From Pedococcus badiiscoriae (GTDB lineage Bacteria; Actinomycetota; Actinomycetes; Actinomycetales; Dermatophilaceae): DNA of 64,000 nucleotides. The stretch spans positions 3,162,001 to 3,226,000 of the forward strand of contig NZ_JACCAB010000001.1 in the NCBI RefSeq assembly GCF_013408925.1, given 5' to 3'. Positions 33,528-44,463 of the stretch are shown here, piece after piece; position 1 is the first letter of the stretch, and each line of letters opens with the position of its first letter. The notes under the pieces are model-generated. The model worked only from the letters and a program-made list of their open reading frames with translations, did no database searches and was not told the DNA's origin. The position numbers were made by a program, and so were the translations under genes.

Positions 33528-33887
33528 TCAGGCGGTGCGCTTGCGGCGGGGCTTCTCGCCACGTGACTCGCGCAGCAGGACCAGGCGCTCCTCGAGGAGC
33601 TCCTCGAGCTCAGGGATGGATCGACGCTCGAGCAACATGTCCCAGTGCGTACGCACGTGCTTCACCTGCTTGACCTCGGGCTCGGGGCCGTCGACGAGAC
33701 GGGCCTCCTCGCCGCAACGGCACTCCCAGGTAGACGGGATCTCGGCCTCGATGGAGAAGGGCAGCTCGGTCCGGTGGCCCAGGGGGCACACGTAGGACGT
33801 GATCTGTCGCTCGCTCGGGACGACGTGGTCGTCTGTCTCGAGACTGTGCGAAACCATTCGGCTGCCCCGGAGGGTGCGCTCTGCCAT
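33528..33887 (-). CDS. rbpA: RNA polymerase-binding protein RbpA
   Basis: 119 residues. RbpA binds the principal sigma factor and RNA polymerase and stabilises the open complex. The N-terminal tail, the core domain with CPLGH and CRCGEEA, the basic linker and the C-terminal sigma-interacting helix (DMLLERRSIPELEELLEER) are all visible. It lies next to lnt-ppm as in mycobacteria. A SigR-type promoter lies about 60 bases upstream. Confidence 0.96.
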   Translation of the reverse strand: MAERTLRGSRMVSHSLETDDHVVPSERQITSYVCPLGHRTELPFSIEAEIPSTWECRCGEEARLVDGPEPEVKQVKHVRTHWDMLLERRSIPELEELLEERLVLLRESRGEKPRRKRTA

Positions 33888-33953
33888 GACGGGGTTCTCC
33901 CAACGTGCTTGGTACCCTGCCCATTCGGGTGGGGGCTCGGGGATTCACACGGC

Positions 33954-33981
33954 ATAACGCCGTGGACCCGTGCAATGTTCC
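33954..33981 (-). promoter_or_regulatory. SigR/SigH-type promoter of rbpA
   Basis: On the reverse strand GGAAC (33981-33977) is followed after exactly 18 bases by GTTAT (33958-33954). This fits the GGAAY-N18/19-GTT consensus of the thiol-stress sigma factors. In Streptomyces coelicolor rbpA is a known SigR target. The -10 element also lies in a CACGGC/GCCGTG inverted repeat (33948-33964). Confidence 0.7.
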
Positions 33982-34028
33982 GACGTATGGGACGTCCGAT
34001 TCGTTGGCATCTGTGACGCAAATCACAG

Positions 34029-35591
34029 TTAGACGATCGCGGGCACCTGGTTGCCTGCGTCGAGGATCCCCTGACGCACGTCGACCCTGCGCAGCAGCAC
34101 GAAACCCAGCACGAAGAAGATGATCAACGCCACGATCGCCGGCCGGTAGGAGTGCGTGAGCTGGTGGACCAGGCCGAACAGCAGCGTGCCGAACCACGAC
34201 GTGCCGCGCTCCATGGCCTGGTAGAAGGCGAAGAACTCGGCCTCGCGGCTCTTGGGCACGAGCTGGCTGAACAGCGACCGGCTCAGCGCCTGGCTGCCGC
34301 CCAGGACGATGCCGATGAGCACGCCGAGGGCGATGAAGGGGATGAACGCCTTCTCGGGGACGAAGAACGCGGCGACCACGATGGCTGACCAGGCCACCAG
34401 GGACCCGAGGATCGTCCGCCACGCGCCATAGCTGCGCGCGAGGCGGCCGAAGAGGAGCGCCCCACCGAACGCCACGAACTGGACGAGCAGGATGAGGGCG
34501 ATCAGCTGCTCCTGGGCGAACTTGAGCTGTTCGGCCCCGTAGAGGCTGCTCGAGGAGATGACGGTCTGGATGCCGTCGTTGAAGAACAGATAGGCCAGCA
34601 GGAACATCAGGGTCTGCGGGTAGGTGCGCAGGTCGCGGAAGGTGTGCCCGAGCTGCGCGTAGCTGCCGCGGACGATCCCGGCCGACGGCTGGTCGACCCT
34701 GGCGATCTCGCCGCCCCGAAGGTCCCACAGCCCCCGCACCGGGATCAGGGTGAACACGCCCCACCACAGGCCCGCCGACAACATGCTGATCCGCACGGCC
34801 ATCGACTTGTCGACGCCGATGAGGTCCGGCTTGGAGACGATGACCAGGTTGAGCGCGAGCAGCAGCCCTCCGCCGAGGTAGCCCAGCGCCCAGCCGCGCG
34901 AGGACACGGTGTCGCGGTCGTCGGGGGAGGCGATCCGACAGAGGATGGCGTCGTACACGACCAGGGAGGATCCGAGCGCGATGGTGGCCAGGATCATCAT
35001 CAGCGCACCGAACCGCCAGTTCGACCCGTGCAGGAAGAACAGCAGGGACGCCGGCACGGCGCCCGCCCAGGCGAAGGCCCCGAGCAGCCGGGCAGGACGA
35101 GGCGTGCGGTCGGCGATGGCGCCCACGAACACCAGCAGGATCGCCGAGATGATCGTCGACAGGGTCACGGTGTACGACGCGACGGAGCCCGGGTCGAGCG
35201 GGGCCGTGAGCACGAGCACCAGGACTCCCGCGCCGGCGACCGCCAGCGGGACCGCGGTCGGCAGCAGAGCGGGCTTGTTGCGGATCATCTGGACGACGGT
35301 GACGACCAGCGCGACCAGTCCGACGAGGGTGAGCGCCAGGGCGACCTGCCAGACCCCGCTCGGCAGGCGGGCCGCGGCGGGCACCACGTGCAGGTCGACG
35401 TGACAGGTCGCGTCACTGGCGAGCGTGGGGCAGGCTGCCTTCTTGGCCACCGTCGTGAGGTAGGGCGCGAAGAGCACGGTGCCCACGGTGGTGACGAAGG
35501 CCGAGTTCGCCCAGTCGTACCAGTACCAGGGCCGGTGGTAGCGCTCCTGCTCAGCCCACGTCGACGGTGCCGGGGCCTCCCGTGTTGTCAT
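34029..35591 (-). CDS. MFS transporter, UMF1/Atg22-like
   Basis: 520 residues with about twelve hydrophobic segments. The WYWYDWANSAFVTTV start and the DRDTVSSRGWALGYLGGG and SRSLFSQLVPKSREAEFF loops are typical of the UMF1/Atg22 subset, associated with efflux of small metabolites or amino acids. The exact substrate cannot be read. ATG 35591 is preceded by CACCCT at 6 bases. It shares its upstream region with the end of the VanY gene on the same strand. Confidence 0.9.
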   Translation of the reverse strand: MTTREAPAPSTWAEQERYHRPWYWYDWANSAFVTTVGTVLFAPYLTTVAKKAACPTLASDATCHVDLHVVPAAARLPSGVWQVALALTLVGLVALVVTVVQMIRNKPALLPTAVPLAVAGAGVLVLVLTAPLDPGSVASYTVTLSTIISAILLVFVGAIADRTPRPARLLGAFAWAGAVPASLLFFLHGSNWRFGALMMILATIALGSSLVVYDAILCRIASPDDRDTVSSRGWALGYLGGGLLLALNLVIVSKPDLIGVDKSMAVRISMLSAGLWWGVFTLIPVRGLWDLRGGEIARVDQPSAGIVRGSYAQLGHTFRDLRTYPQTLMFLLAYLFFNDGIQTVISSSSLYGAEQLKFAQEQLIALILLVQFVAFGGALLFGRLARSYGAWRTILGSLVAWSAIVVAAFFVPEKAFIPFIALGVLIGIVLGGSQALSRSLFSQLVPKSREAEFFAFYQAMERGTSWFGTLLFGLVHQLTHSYRPAIVALIIFFVLGFVLLRRVDVRQGILDAGNQVPAIV

Positions 35592-35651
35592 GCGTGAAGG
35601 GTGGCACAACGAGCACGCGACCAGATGGGTATTCCCACCCAGAGGCGGCCA

Positions 35652-37031
35652 CTACCCGGCGTACTCCCAGTGCCACGGCTCGGGCAAGGCACCGGTCGGT
35701 TCGGCCCAGTCCGGGTGGAACCACCCGTAGAGCGGCGCGTTCTGCTTCATCCACAGGTGCGCTGGACTGCCGAAGCTCTCGATGCCGCCGCAGAGGTCCA
35801 CGGCATGACCCAGGCCGTGCTCACTGCGACCCGGGGTGGCGGCAAAGATGCCTCTGTCCAGCTTCACGGCGACCTGCTCGGCGAGCGAGCGGTAGGAGTC
35901 CGTGACGCACAGGAGGGACCCGGTGTCCTTCTGGTAGGCCAGGCTCATCGCGTTGAAGGCGACGGCAGCGCCGGGACGAAGGCTCTGCCCGGCTGCACCG
36001 ACCAGCGGGCACAGGCCCGAGACCGGGATCTTGCCGTTGGGGTAGTCGGCCTCGTCGGTGCTGCACGCCTTGACCGACCCGTCCGGCCGGACGCCGGGCA
36101 CGACGATGGCGGCACGCAGCCGCTTGGTGGCCTGCACCGCGACCGCGTTGCCGCTGCCGAGCAGCAGCCCCGCGATGGGCCCGACCTTGGCGACCTGGGC
36201 GGCGTGGAGCTGCCTGGTCGCGTCGAGCTGCGCCTTCTGCTGCTGGACGACCACGTCGAGCTGCTTCTTGGCGTCAGCGGCCCTGGTCGCGGCCTCCGTG
36301 GCCCGCGTGCTGGCTTCGACGGCGCTGAGCGCGATGGCGCGCTGGAGCTCGGTCCGGTTCTGGACCCGCTCGATCTGCCAGGCGCGCTGGTCGCTGAGGT
36401 ACGAGAGCTGGGCGGCGGTGTCACCCGCCTCGCTCGCGGACTTCGCCAGGGTGTCCAGGAGGGTGCCCATGTCGGTGAGGCTCCCGCCGGAACCGGCGTA
36501 CGCGAGGTAGGCCCACTGCCCGAGCGCCCGGCGGTCCCGGCCGAGGCGGGTGCTCAGCTGCCCGTAGAGCTGCACGTCACGGTCAGCCTCCTCACGGGCG
36601 GCCCGCTCCGCGGTGCGCGCCGCGGCATACTCCTGCAGGAGGGTGTTGGCCTGCAGGGCCAGCCGGTCGAGCTTGGTGGCCGCCGCCGCGATGTCGGCGT
36701 TCGACGTCGCGAGGTCGTGAGTCAGCGCATCCGCCTGCGCGATCTGGGCGGCCAGCGCGGCGGCGCTGAGCGTTGCCTCGCCCCCGGCGCCGGGAGTGGC
36801 GGTCGCCCCCGCGGTGACCGTGCCGCCGCCGGTGGCCAGGGCCGGGGTGGGGGAGAGGGCCGCGGGGGACTGGGTCGACGCGGGGGACTGGGTCGATACG
36901 GGGGACTTTGTCGACGCAGCGGAGGTGGGCGTGGGCGGCGGCGTGGTGGCGCCGTAGGCCGGTGCCCAGCCTGCGAGCACAGCGGTCAGGGCGCCAGTGG
37001 CGACGACTGCCCTTCCTGCGAGCCCAAGCAT
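35652..37031 (-). CDS. Secreted VanY-type D-alanyl-D-alanine carboxypeptidase
   Basis: 459 residues. A signal peptide spans about residues 1-28, followed by a low-complexity Ser/Thr/Pro segment with an STQSPA hexapeptide repeat, a coiled coil (about 90-260) and a C-terminal VanY metallopeptidase domain. Zinc ligands are seen in SEHGLGHAVDL and the terminal PWHWEY. It should trim the terminal D-Ala of peptidoglycan stem peptides. The coiled coil plus peptidase layout resembles hydrolases regulated by membrane partners. AAAGGGAG lies 10 bases before the ATG. Confidence 0.9.
   Translation of the reverse strand: MLGLAGRAVVATGALTAVLAGWAPAYGATTPPPTPTSAASTKSPVSTQSPASTQSPAALSPTPALATGGGTVTAGATATPGAGGEATLSAAALAAQIAQADALTHDLATSNADIAAAATKLDRLALQANTLLQEYAAARTAERAAREEADRDVQLYGQLSTRLGRDRRALGQWAYLAYAGSGGSLTDMGTLLDTLAKSASEAGDTAAQLSYLSDQRAWQIERVQNRTELQRAIALSAVEASTRATEAATRAADAKKQLDVVVQQQKAQLDATRQLHAAQVAKVGPIAGLLLGSGNAVAVQATKRLRAAIVVPGVRPDGSVKACSTDEADYPNGKIPVSGLCPLVGAAGQSLRPGAAVAFNAMSLAYQKDTGSLLCVTDSYRSLAEQVAVKLDRGIFAATPGRSEHGLGHAVDLCGGIESFGSPAHLWMKQNAPLYGWFHPDWAEPTGALPEPWHWEYAG
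36863..36916. repeat. Three 18-bp tandem repeats in the VanY-type gene
   Basis: Copies begin at 36863, 36881 and 36899 with CGGGGGACTKKGTCGA-type cores. On the reverse strand each encodes the hexapeptide Ser-Thr-Gln/Lys-Ser-Pro-Ala/Val just after the signal peptide. Copy number could vary without changing the reading frame. Confidence 0.75.
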
Positions 37032-37134
37032 GACAAGCCGACTCCCTTTCCTGCCACCACGGCAGCTCTGAGCTCCACGACGGCGAAACTCCTCCAGCAG
37101 GCTATCCGCGGCCGCTCGCGATGACTCTCGTCCG

Positions 37135-37629
37135 TTAGTGGGAGATGACCTGGGTCATCAGGCTGACCCGATGACCCGGGTCACCCAGCTGCGCGACCTC
37201 GCGATACCCACGCCGTCGGTGGAACTCCAGCGACGGGACGTTGGGCGGATCGATGTTCACCTCGAGGGTCAGCCGCCCCCGGGCGCGGGCCGATTCCTCG
37301 ACCGCGTCGTACACCGCCGAGGCGAGGCCCCGGCGCCGGAAGCGGTCATCGACGACGATCCGGTCGAGGTAGTCGAAGTCCACCCCGTAGCGTGCGCTGA
37401 ACCACCGGTAGTTCACCGAGTCGTAGTCCGTCCCGGGCCCGAAGACGAGCACGAACCCCGCAGTCTGGCCGTCGCACACGATGACGTCCGCGCGGGACGC
37501 CCATCGACGCAGCTCACCGAGGCGCGGGCCGTCGAGCGGGGCGAGCAGCTCGACATGGTCGGCATTGAGGCTGAGCACGTCGGGGACGTCGTCGTCGACC
37601 ATCGGACGCAGCACTCCGGGAGCCTCCAT
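37135..37629 (-). CDS. GNAT family N-acetyltransferase
   Basis: 164 residues. The acetyl-CoA-binding loop RRRGLASAVYDAVEESA follows the LDRIVVDDRFR strand, and PSLEFHRRRGYREVAQL is the usual motif B end. Substrate unknown. ATG 37629 is 7 bases after CAGACT, a C-variant of the common -10 box. Divergent from the antiporter gene with 86 bases between starts. Confidence 0.88.
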   Translation of the reverse strand: MEAPGVLRPMVDDDVPDVLSLNADHVELLAPLDGPRLGELRRWASRADVIVCDGQTAGFVLVFGPGTDYDSVNYRWFSARYGVDFDYLDRIVVDDRFRRRGLASAVYDAVEESARARGRLTLEVNIDPPNVPSLEFHRRRGYREVAQLGDPGHRVSLMTQVISH

Positions 37630-37715
37630 GGGGCCAGTCTGGCACCCCGTGCCCGTGGCTTCCGCCCCGGCGCTTCGGCGTGCCCCGGGCCCGCGGCGAC
37701 GCAAGGATGGCCCGC

Positions 37716-38816
37716 ATGACCACCGCCACGAACACGTCGCCCTCCACCGCGCCCACCTTCGTGCGGTCCGACCGCCTGATCCTCGCCGGCGGTGGGATCG
37801 CGGTCGCCCTGGCCGCCGTGACCCGCTTCGTCGGGGCCGGAGCCGTGCTGCCCTTCCTGTGCTCCGCGGTGGCGGTCACCCTGCTGGCCTCACTGGTGGG
37901 ACGCAGCGTGGAACAGCTGGGTGACCGGTTCGGAGCCGGAGCGACGGGGGTCCTGCAGTCGGCCCTGGGCAACCTGCCGGAGCTGTTCATCGCACTGTTC
38001 GCCCTGCGGGCCGGACTCGTCGGGGTGGTCCAGGCCGCCCTGATCGGGTCGATCCTGGCCAACCTGCTGCTCGTGCTCGGGCTGGCGTTCCTCGTGGGTG
38101 GGCTCAAGCACGGCACGCAAAAGCTCGACTCCGACCGGGCCCGCAGCATCATCGTGCTGATGGTCCTGTCGGTCGCTGCCATGGTGGTCCCGTCGCTGGC
38201 CCACTACGTGCACACCCCGGCAGCGGCTCACGAGAAGACGCTGTCCCTCATCGTGTCGGTCATCCTGCTGGTGCTCTTCGCCCTGACCCTGCCGGCGTCG
38301 CTGCGCCGCGGCGAGACGGCCGACGCAGGTGCCGGGATGGACCACGAGACCCCGCGCTGGCCGGTCTGGCTCGCCGTCGGCCTGCTGACCGTCGCCGCCG
38401 TGCTCTCGGCCTTCGTGTCCGACTGGTTCGTGGTGGCGCTCGAGCCCGCCATGAAGGCGCTGAGCATCTCCGACGCCTTCGCGGGCCTGGTCATCGTGGC
38501 AATTGCCGGCAATGCCATCGAGAACGTCGTCGGGGTCCAGCTGGCCGCGCGGAACCGCTCCGAGTACGCGTTCTCGATCGTCATCAACTCGCCGATCCAG
38601 ATCGCCCTCGTGCTGGCTCCGCTGCTCGTGGTCCTGTCGGCGGTGTTCGGGTTCGCGACGCTCACCCTGGTGTTCCCGCCCCTGCTCGTGGTGTCCGTGG
38701 TGATCGCCGTGATCCTCACGGCCTTCATCACCTTCGACGGGGAGTCCACCTGGATCGAGGGCGCCGCCCTCATCGCGGTGTATGCCGTGATCGCCACCTC
38801 GTTCTGGTGGGGCTGA
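37716..38816 (+). CDS. Calcium/cation-proton antiporter (CAX/ChaA type)
   Basis: 366 residues, about eleven hydrophobic segments. Two inverted cation-binding repeats are visible: GNLPELFIALFALRAG and GNAIENVVGVQLAARNRSEYAF, the latter followed by SIVINSPIQIALVLAP. It should export Ca2+ or other cations in exchange for protons. AAGGA at 37703-37707 fits ATG 37716; an ATG at 37707 is inside that site. Confidence 0.93.
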   Translation: MTTATNTSPSTAPTFVRSDRLILAGGGIAVALAAVTRFVGAGAVLPFLCSAVAVTLLASLVGRSVEQLGDRFGAGATGVLQSALGNLPELFIALFALRAGLVGVVQAALIGSILANLLLVLGLAFLVGGLKHGTQKLDSDRARSIIVLMVLSVAAMVVPSLAHYVHTPAAAHEKTLSLIVSVILLVLFALTLPASLRRGETADAGAGMDHETPRWPVWLAVGLLTVAAVLSAFVSDWFVVALEPAMKALSISDAFAGLVIVAIAGNAIENVVGVQLAARNRSEYAFSIVINSPIQIALVLAPLLVVLSAVFGFATLTLVFPPLLVVSVVIAVILTAFITFDGESTWIEGAALIAVYAVIATSFWWG

Positions 38817-38880
38817 GCCTGCGGCTCGACGCTGGCTACACCGCTAGGCACGGTCGCGGGCGCCGTGGCACGATTTCGTG

Positions 38881-39330
38881 GTGACCAGCAACCCGGCGGC
38901 AGAGCAACGCCTGCGCGACCTCGCCAGGCTGCGCCGCGTCCGCGACCGGATCGACCGGGAGTACGCGTTGCCCCTCGACGTCGAGGCGCTGGCCCGCGGA
39001 GCCCACATGTCGGCGGGCCATCTCAGCCGGGAGTTCAAGCAGGCCTACGGGGAGTCGCCGTACAGCTACGTGATGACCCGCCGCATCGAGCGCGCCATGG
39101 CTCTGCTGCGCACCGGGGAGCTCAGCGTCACCGACGTCTGTTTCGCAGTGGGGTGCTCGTCGCTGGGGACCTTCAGCACCCGGTTCACCGAGCTGGTCGG
39201 CGTCCCCCCGAGCACCTACCGGCGACAGATGGCTCCGGCCGCCCAGGAGATGCCGTCCTGCGTCTCGAAACAGGTGACCAGACCGGTCAGGAATCGAGAA
39301 GCGCAGGCCGCCGAGGCGCAACTAGCCTGA
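38881..39330 (+). CDS. AraC family transcriptional regulator (single domain)
   Basis: About 149 residues: one AraC-type DNA-binding domain with two helix-turn-helix units (residues ~25-115: LARGAHMSAGHLSREFKQ and ITDVCFAVGCSSLGTFSTRF-like region), followed by a short tail. It lacks a ligand-binding domain. Two adjacent GTG codons (38878, 38881) could start it. The VOC gene begins 5 bases after its stop and has its own -10 box within the last codons, so it is probably both a neighbour and a regulatory partner. Confidence 0.9.
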   Translation: MTSNPAAEQRLRDLARLRRVRDRIDREYALPLDVEALARGAHMSAGHLSREFKQAYGESPYSYVMTRRIERAMALLRTGELSVTDVCFAVGCSSLGTFSTRFTELVGVPPSTYRRQMAPAAQEMPSCVSKQVTRPVRNREAQAAEAQLA

Positions 39331-39335
39331 GCCCC

Positions 39336-39743
39336 ATGGACATCACCATTCACGCGAGCTTCCTGCCGCAGAACGACCCGGAGGCCGCTCTGTCCTTCTA
39401 CCGCGACACGCTCGGCTTCGAGGTCCGCGGTGACGTCGGCTACAACGGGCTGCGGTGGATCACGGTCGGTCCCGTCGGCCAGCCCGGCACCTCGATCGTG
39501 CTGCATCCACCGGCCGTCGACCCGGGCATCACCGACGAGGAGCGGCGCACCATTGTCGAGATGATGGCCAAGGGCACGTACGCCACGATGCTCCTGTCCA
39601 CCGCCGACCTCGCCGCCACGTTCGAGCGGGTGGAGGCCAGCGGCGCCGACATCGTCCAGGAGCCGACCGACCAGCCCTACGGGGTGCGCGACTGCGCGGT
39701 CCGCGACCCTGCCGGCAACCTGCTGCGGATCCAGCAGGGCTGA
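39336..39743 (+). CDS. VOC/glyoxalase-fold protein
   Basis: 135 residues with paired beta-alpha-beta-beta-beta modules: FLPQNDPEAALSFYRDTLGFEV at the start and YGVRDCAVRDPAGNLLRI at the end. The family includes glyoxalases, extradiol dioxygenases and drug-binding resistance proteins; metal ligands are not certain here. The ATG is 7 bases after TAGCCT. It is flanked by an AraC regulator and a UvrA-like gene 5 bases downstream, suggesting a detoxification or resistance role. Confidence 0.88.
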   Translation: MDITIHASFLPQNDPEAALSFYRDTLGFEVRGDVGYNGLRWITVGPVGQPGTSIVLHPPAVDPGITDEERRTIVEMMAKGTYATMLLSTADLAATFERVEASGADIVQEPTDQPYGVRDCAVRDPAGNLLRIQQG

Positions 39744-39748
39744 GCGGC

Positions 39749-42163
<2,415 letters not shown>

Positions 42164-42184
42164 TCGACATTATGTCAGTTCCTC

Positions 42185-43648
42185 CTACCCCGCAGGCTCG
42201 AGGACGAGCTCTTCGATGGGCACCGTCACCGGGGTGCGCCTGGGCCGCCTGAACGCCAGCAGCAGGACGACAGCCGCGCCGATCAGCGCCGCCGCGACGC
42301 CGAACCCGCGGTCAGCACCCAGGACGAACAGGCCCTTGGCGTGGCCGGTCGCCGAGGGCGACGAGGCCGCACCAGGGCCTGCCGTGGCGAACACCGTGAC
42401 CAGGACAGCCAGGCCCACGGATCCCCCGACCTGCTGCGTCACGTTGACCAGCCCCGAGGCCACCCCGGCCTCCTGGGGCGCCACCCGGGCCATGCCCGCG
42501 GCGGTCAGCGGCACGAACGCCGTGCCGTTGCCGACGGCGAACACCACCATGGAGCTGATCAGCTGGGAGTACGTCGTGTCGACGCCGAGCCTGGTGAGCA
42601 TGACGAGTCCGGCCGCTGACAGGACCATCCCCACGAGGATGACGGCCCGTCCCCCGAACCGCGGGACGAAGATGCGGGTGGCGAGCTGGGAGCTCACGAA
42701 CACCGACACCGGGAACGGGACGAACGCCAGGCCGGTGCGCACCGGCGACCACCCCAGCACGAGCTGGAAGTACTGGCTCAGGAAGAAGAACGCGCCCATG
42801 CTCCCGGCCACCAGCAACATGCGGGCGACGTAGGCACTGGCTCGCTCGCGGTCGGCAAAGAGGTGCAAGGGCGTGATCGGGTGCGCCACCGCTCGCTCGA
42901 CGGCGATGAAGGCGGCCAGCAGGACCACGGCGATCGCGAACGAGGCCAGGGCGCCCCCACTCCCCCAGCCGTCTGCGGCCGCACGGATGAACCCGTAGAC
43001 GAGGGCGGTCATGCCGGCGGTGGACAGCAGGCTGCCGGCATAGTCGATCCGGCCGTGCTGGGCGCGGCTGTTCGGCAGGGCCGTCCGCGACAGCGCGAGC
43101 ATCACCAGGCCGATGGGCACGTTGACGAACATGACCCAGCGCCACGAGGCGTAGTTGGTCAGCAGGCCGCCGGCGATGAGGCCGATGGCCGCGCCGCTGG
43201 CCGACACGATCGTGTAGTAGCCGATGGCACGGGTGCGGTCCTCGGGCTTCGGGTACAGGCCCATCAGGATCGCGAGGGCGGACGGCGCCACGAGGGCGGC
43301 CCCCACGCCCTGGGCGGCCCGGGCCAGGAACAGGTGAGCGCCCGCGTCGGCGAACCCGCCGAGCAGCGAGGCGACGGTGAACAGCACCATGCCGACGGCG
43401 AAGACGGCACGGCGCCCGAAGAGGTCACCGGCCCGCGCGCCGAGCAGGAGCAGTCCCCCGAACGCGAGGGTGTAGGCGTTGACGACCCACGAGAGGTTGG
43501 CCGGTGCGATGTGCAGCGCTTGCTGCATGTCCGGCAAGGCGATGTTCACGATGGCCGCGTCGAGCACGATCATCAGCTGGGTCGTGAGGACGACGGCGAG
43601 GGTGAGCCGGGTCCGGGTGGACGAGGCTGGCAACACGGTGGAGCTCAT
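42185..43648 (-). CDS. MFS drug efflux transporter (DHA2, EmrB/QacA-like)
   Basis: 487 residues, about fourteen membrane segments. Motif A is GARAGDLFGRRAVF and the N-terminal VLDAAIVNIALPDMQQAL is typical of DHA2 drug/proton antiporters. Divergent from a TetR gene with three palindromic operators between them, the standard arrangement for a drug-responsive pump. GAAGGA lies about 10 bases before the ATG. Confidence 0.93.
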   Translation of the reverse strand: MSSTVLPASSTRTRLTLAVVLTTQLMIVLDAAIVNIALPDMQQALHIAPANLSWVVNAYTLAFGGLLLLGARAGDLFGRRAVFAVGMVLFTVASLLGGFADAGAHLFLARAAQGVGAALVAPSALAILMGLYPKPEDRTRAIGYYTIVSASGAAIGLIAGGLLTNYASWRWVMFVNVPIGLVMLALSRTALPNSRAQHGRIDYAGSLLSTAGMTALVYGFIRAAADGWGSGGALASFAIAVVLLAAFIAVERAVAHPITPLHLFADRERASAYVARMLLVAGSMGAFFFLSQYFQLVLGWSPVRTGLAFVPFPVSVFVSSQLATRIFVPRFGGRAVILVGMVLSAAGLVMLTRLGVDTTYSQLISSMVVFAVGNGTAFVPLTAAGMARVAPQEAGVASGLVNVTQQVGGSVGLAVLVTVFATAGPGAASSPSATGHAKGLFVLGADRGFGVAAALIGAAVVLLLAFRRPRRTPVTVPIEELVLEPAG

Positions 43649-43692
43649 GGATGGAGGTCCTTCCCGGCATGGCGAGCTATGATGGCTCTGAA

Positions 43693-43774
43693 GCGGAGGA
43701 TCCCTCCGCGTCGTTGCGAAGGATGAAGCGGAGATCGACTCCGCTTCTGGAGACTATACGGAGGATCCCTCCGT
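43693..43774. promoter_or_regulatory. Three 17-bp palindromic operators between MFS and tetR
   Basis: Operator 1 (43693-43709) is GCGGAG-GATCC-CTCCGC, operator 2 (43728-43744) GCGGAG-ATCGA-CTCCGC, operator 3 (43758-43774) ACGGAG-GATCC-CTCCGT. Centres are 35 and 30 bases apart. TATACG at 43755-43760 could be the tetR -10 box, overlapping operator 3, with operator 2 over its -35 region. Inferred binding site of the TetR protein. Confidence 0.8.
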
Positions 43775-43795
43775 TTATGCAAGGTGGTGGCCAGG

Positions 43796-44401
43796 ATGTC
43801 CCCTGACGAGGGCAAGGCGCTGCGTGCGGACGCCGCACGCAACCGGTCGAGGTTGCTCGATGCCGCCACCACCGCCTTCGCCGAGCGCGGGGTTGACACC
43901 TCGCTCGACGACATCGCCAAGGCCGCCGAGGTCGGCATCGGCACGTTGTACCGCCACTTCCCCACCCGGGAGGACCTGGTGCTGGGCGTGTACGGCGCGC
44001 AGGTCGACGCCCTCGACCAGCGCTCTCGCGAGCTGTCCACCAGCGACGACCCCGGGGAGGCGCTGCGCGAGTGGATGCGCGGGTTCGTCGACTTCTATGC
44101 CGTCAAGCAGGGCATGGTGACGCTGCTGCGCACCATGATGAACGGCAGTCGCGCCGGGCAGTTCGACCAGACCCGCGCCACCCTGCGGGAGGCTGCCGAG
44201 CGCATCCTCGCCCCGGCGACGGAGGCCGGGGTGATCAGGAAGGACGTGGCCGCGCCGGAGCTCATCCGGGCCCTTGGCGGCATCTGCCTGACCAGTGACC
44301 CCAAGAGCACCCCACAGTCCTCGACGCTGGCCCTGGTCGACCTCGTCTACGACGGGTTGCGTTTCGGCGCCACGGCGACGGCCGCAGCCGCGTCGCACTG
44401 A
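43796..44401 (+). CDS. TetR family transcriptional regulator
   Basis: About 201 residues. The N-terminal helix-turn-helix covers residues ~15-60 (RSRLLDAATTAFAERGVDTSLDDIAKAAEVGIGTLYRHFP region, a clear TetR signature); the rest is an all-helical ligand domain. It probably represses the divergent efflux gene and itself through the three operators. ATG 43796 gives the usual short N-terminus; GTG codons at 43784 and 43787 are possible. Confidence 0.92.
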   Translation: MSPDEGKALRADAARNRSRLLDAATTAFAERGVDTSLDDIAKAAEVGIGTLYRHFPTREDLVLGVYGAQVDALDQRSRELSTSDDPGEALREWMRGFVDFYAVKQGMVTLLRTMMNGSRAGQFDQTRATLREAAERILAPATEAGVIRKDVAAPELIRALGGICLTSDPKSTPQSSTLALVDLVYDGLRFGATATAAAASH

Positions 44402-44463
44402 CGCGAGCCTCTCAACACCGCGCCCTGGAACCCCGCGCTGGACGCCGTGGTTACGGTGGGCGC

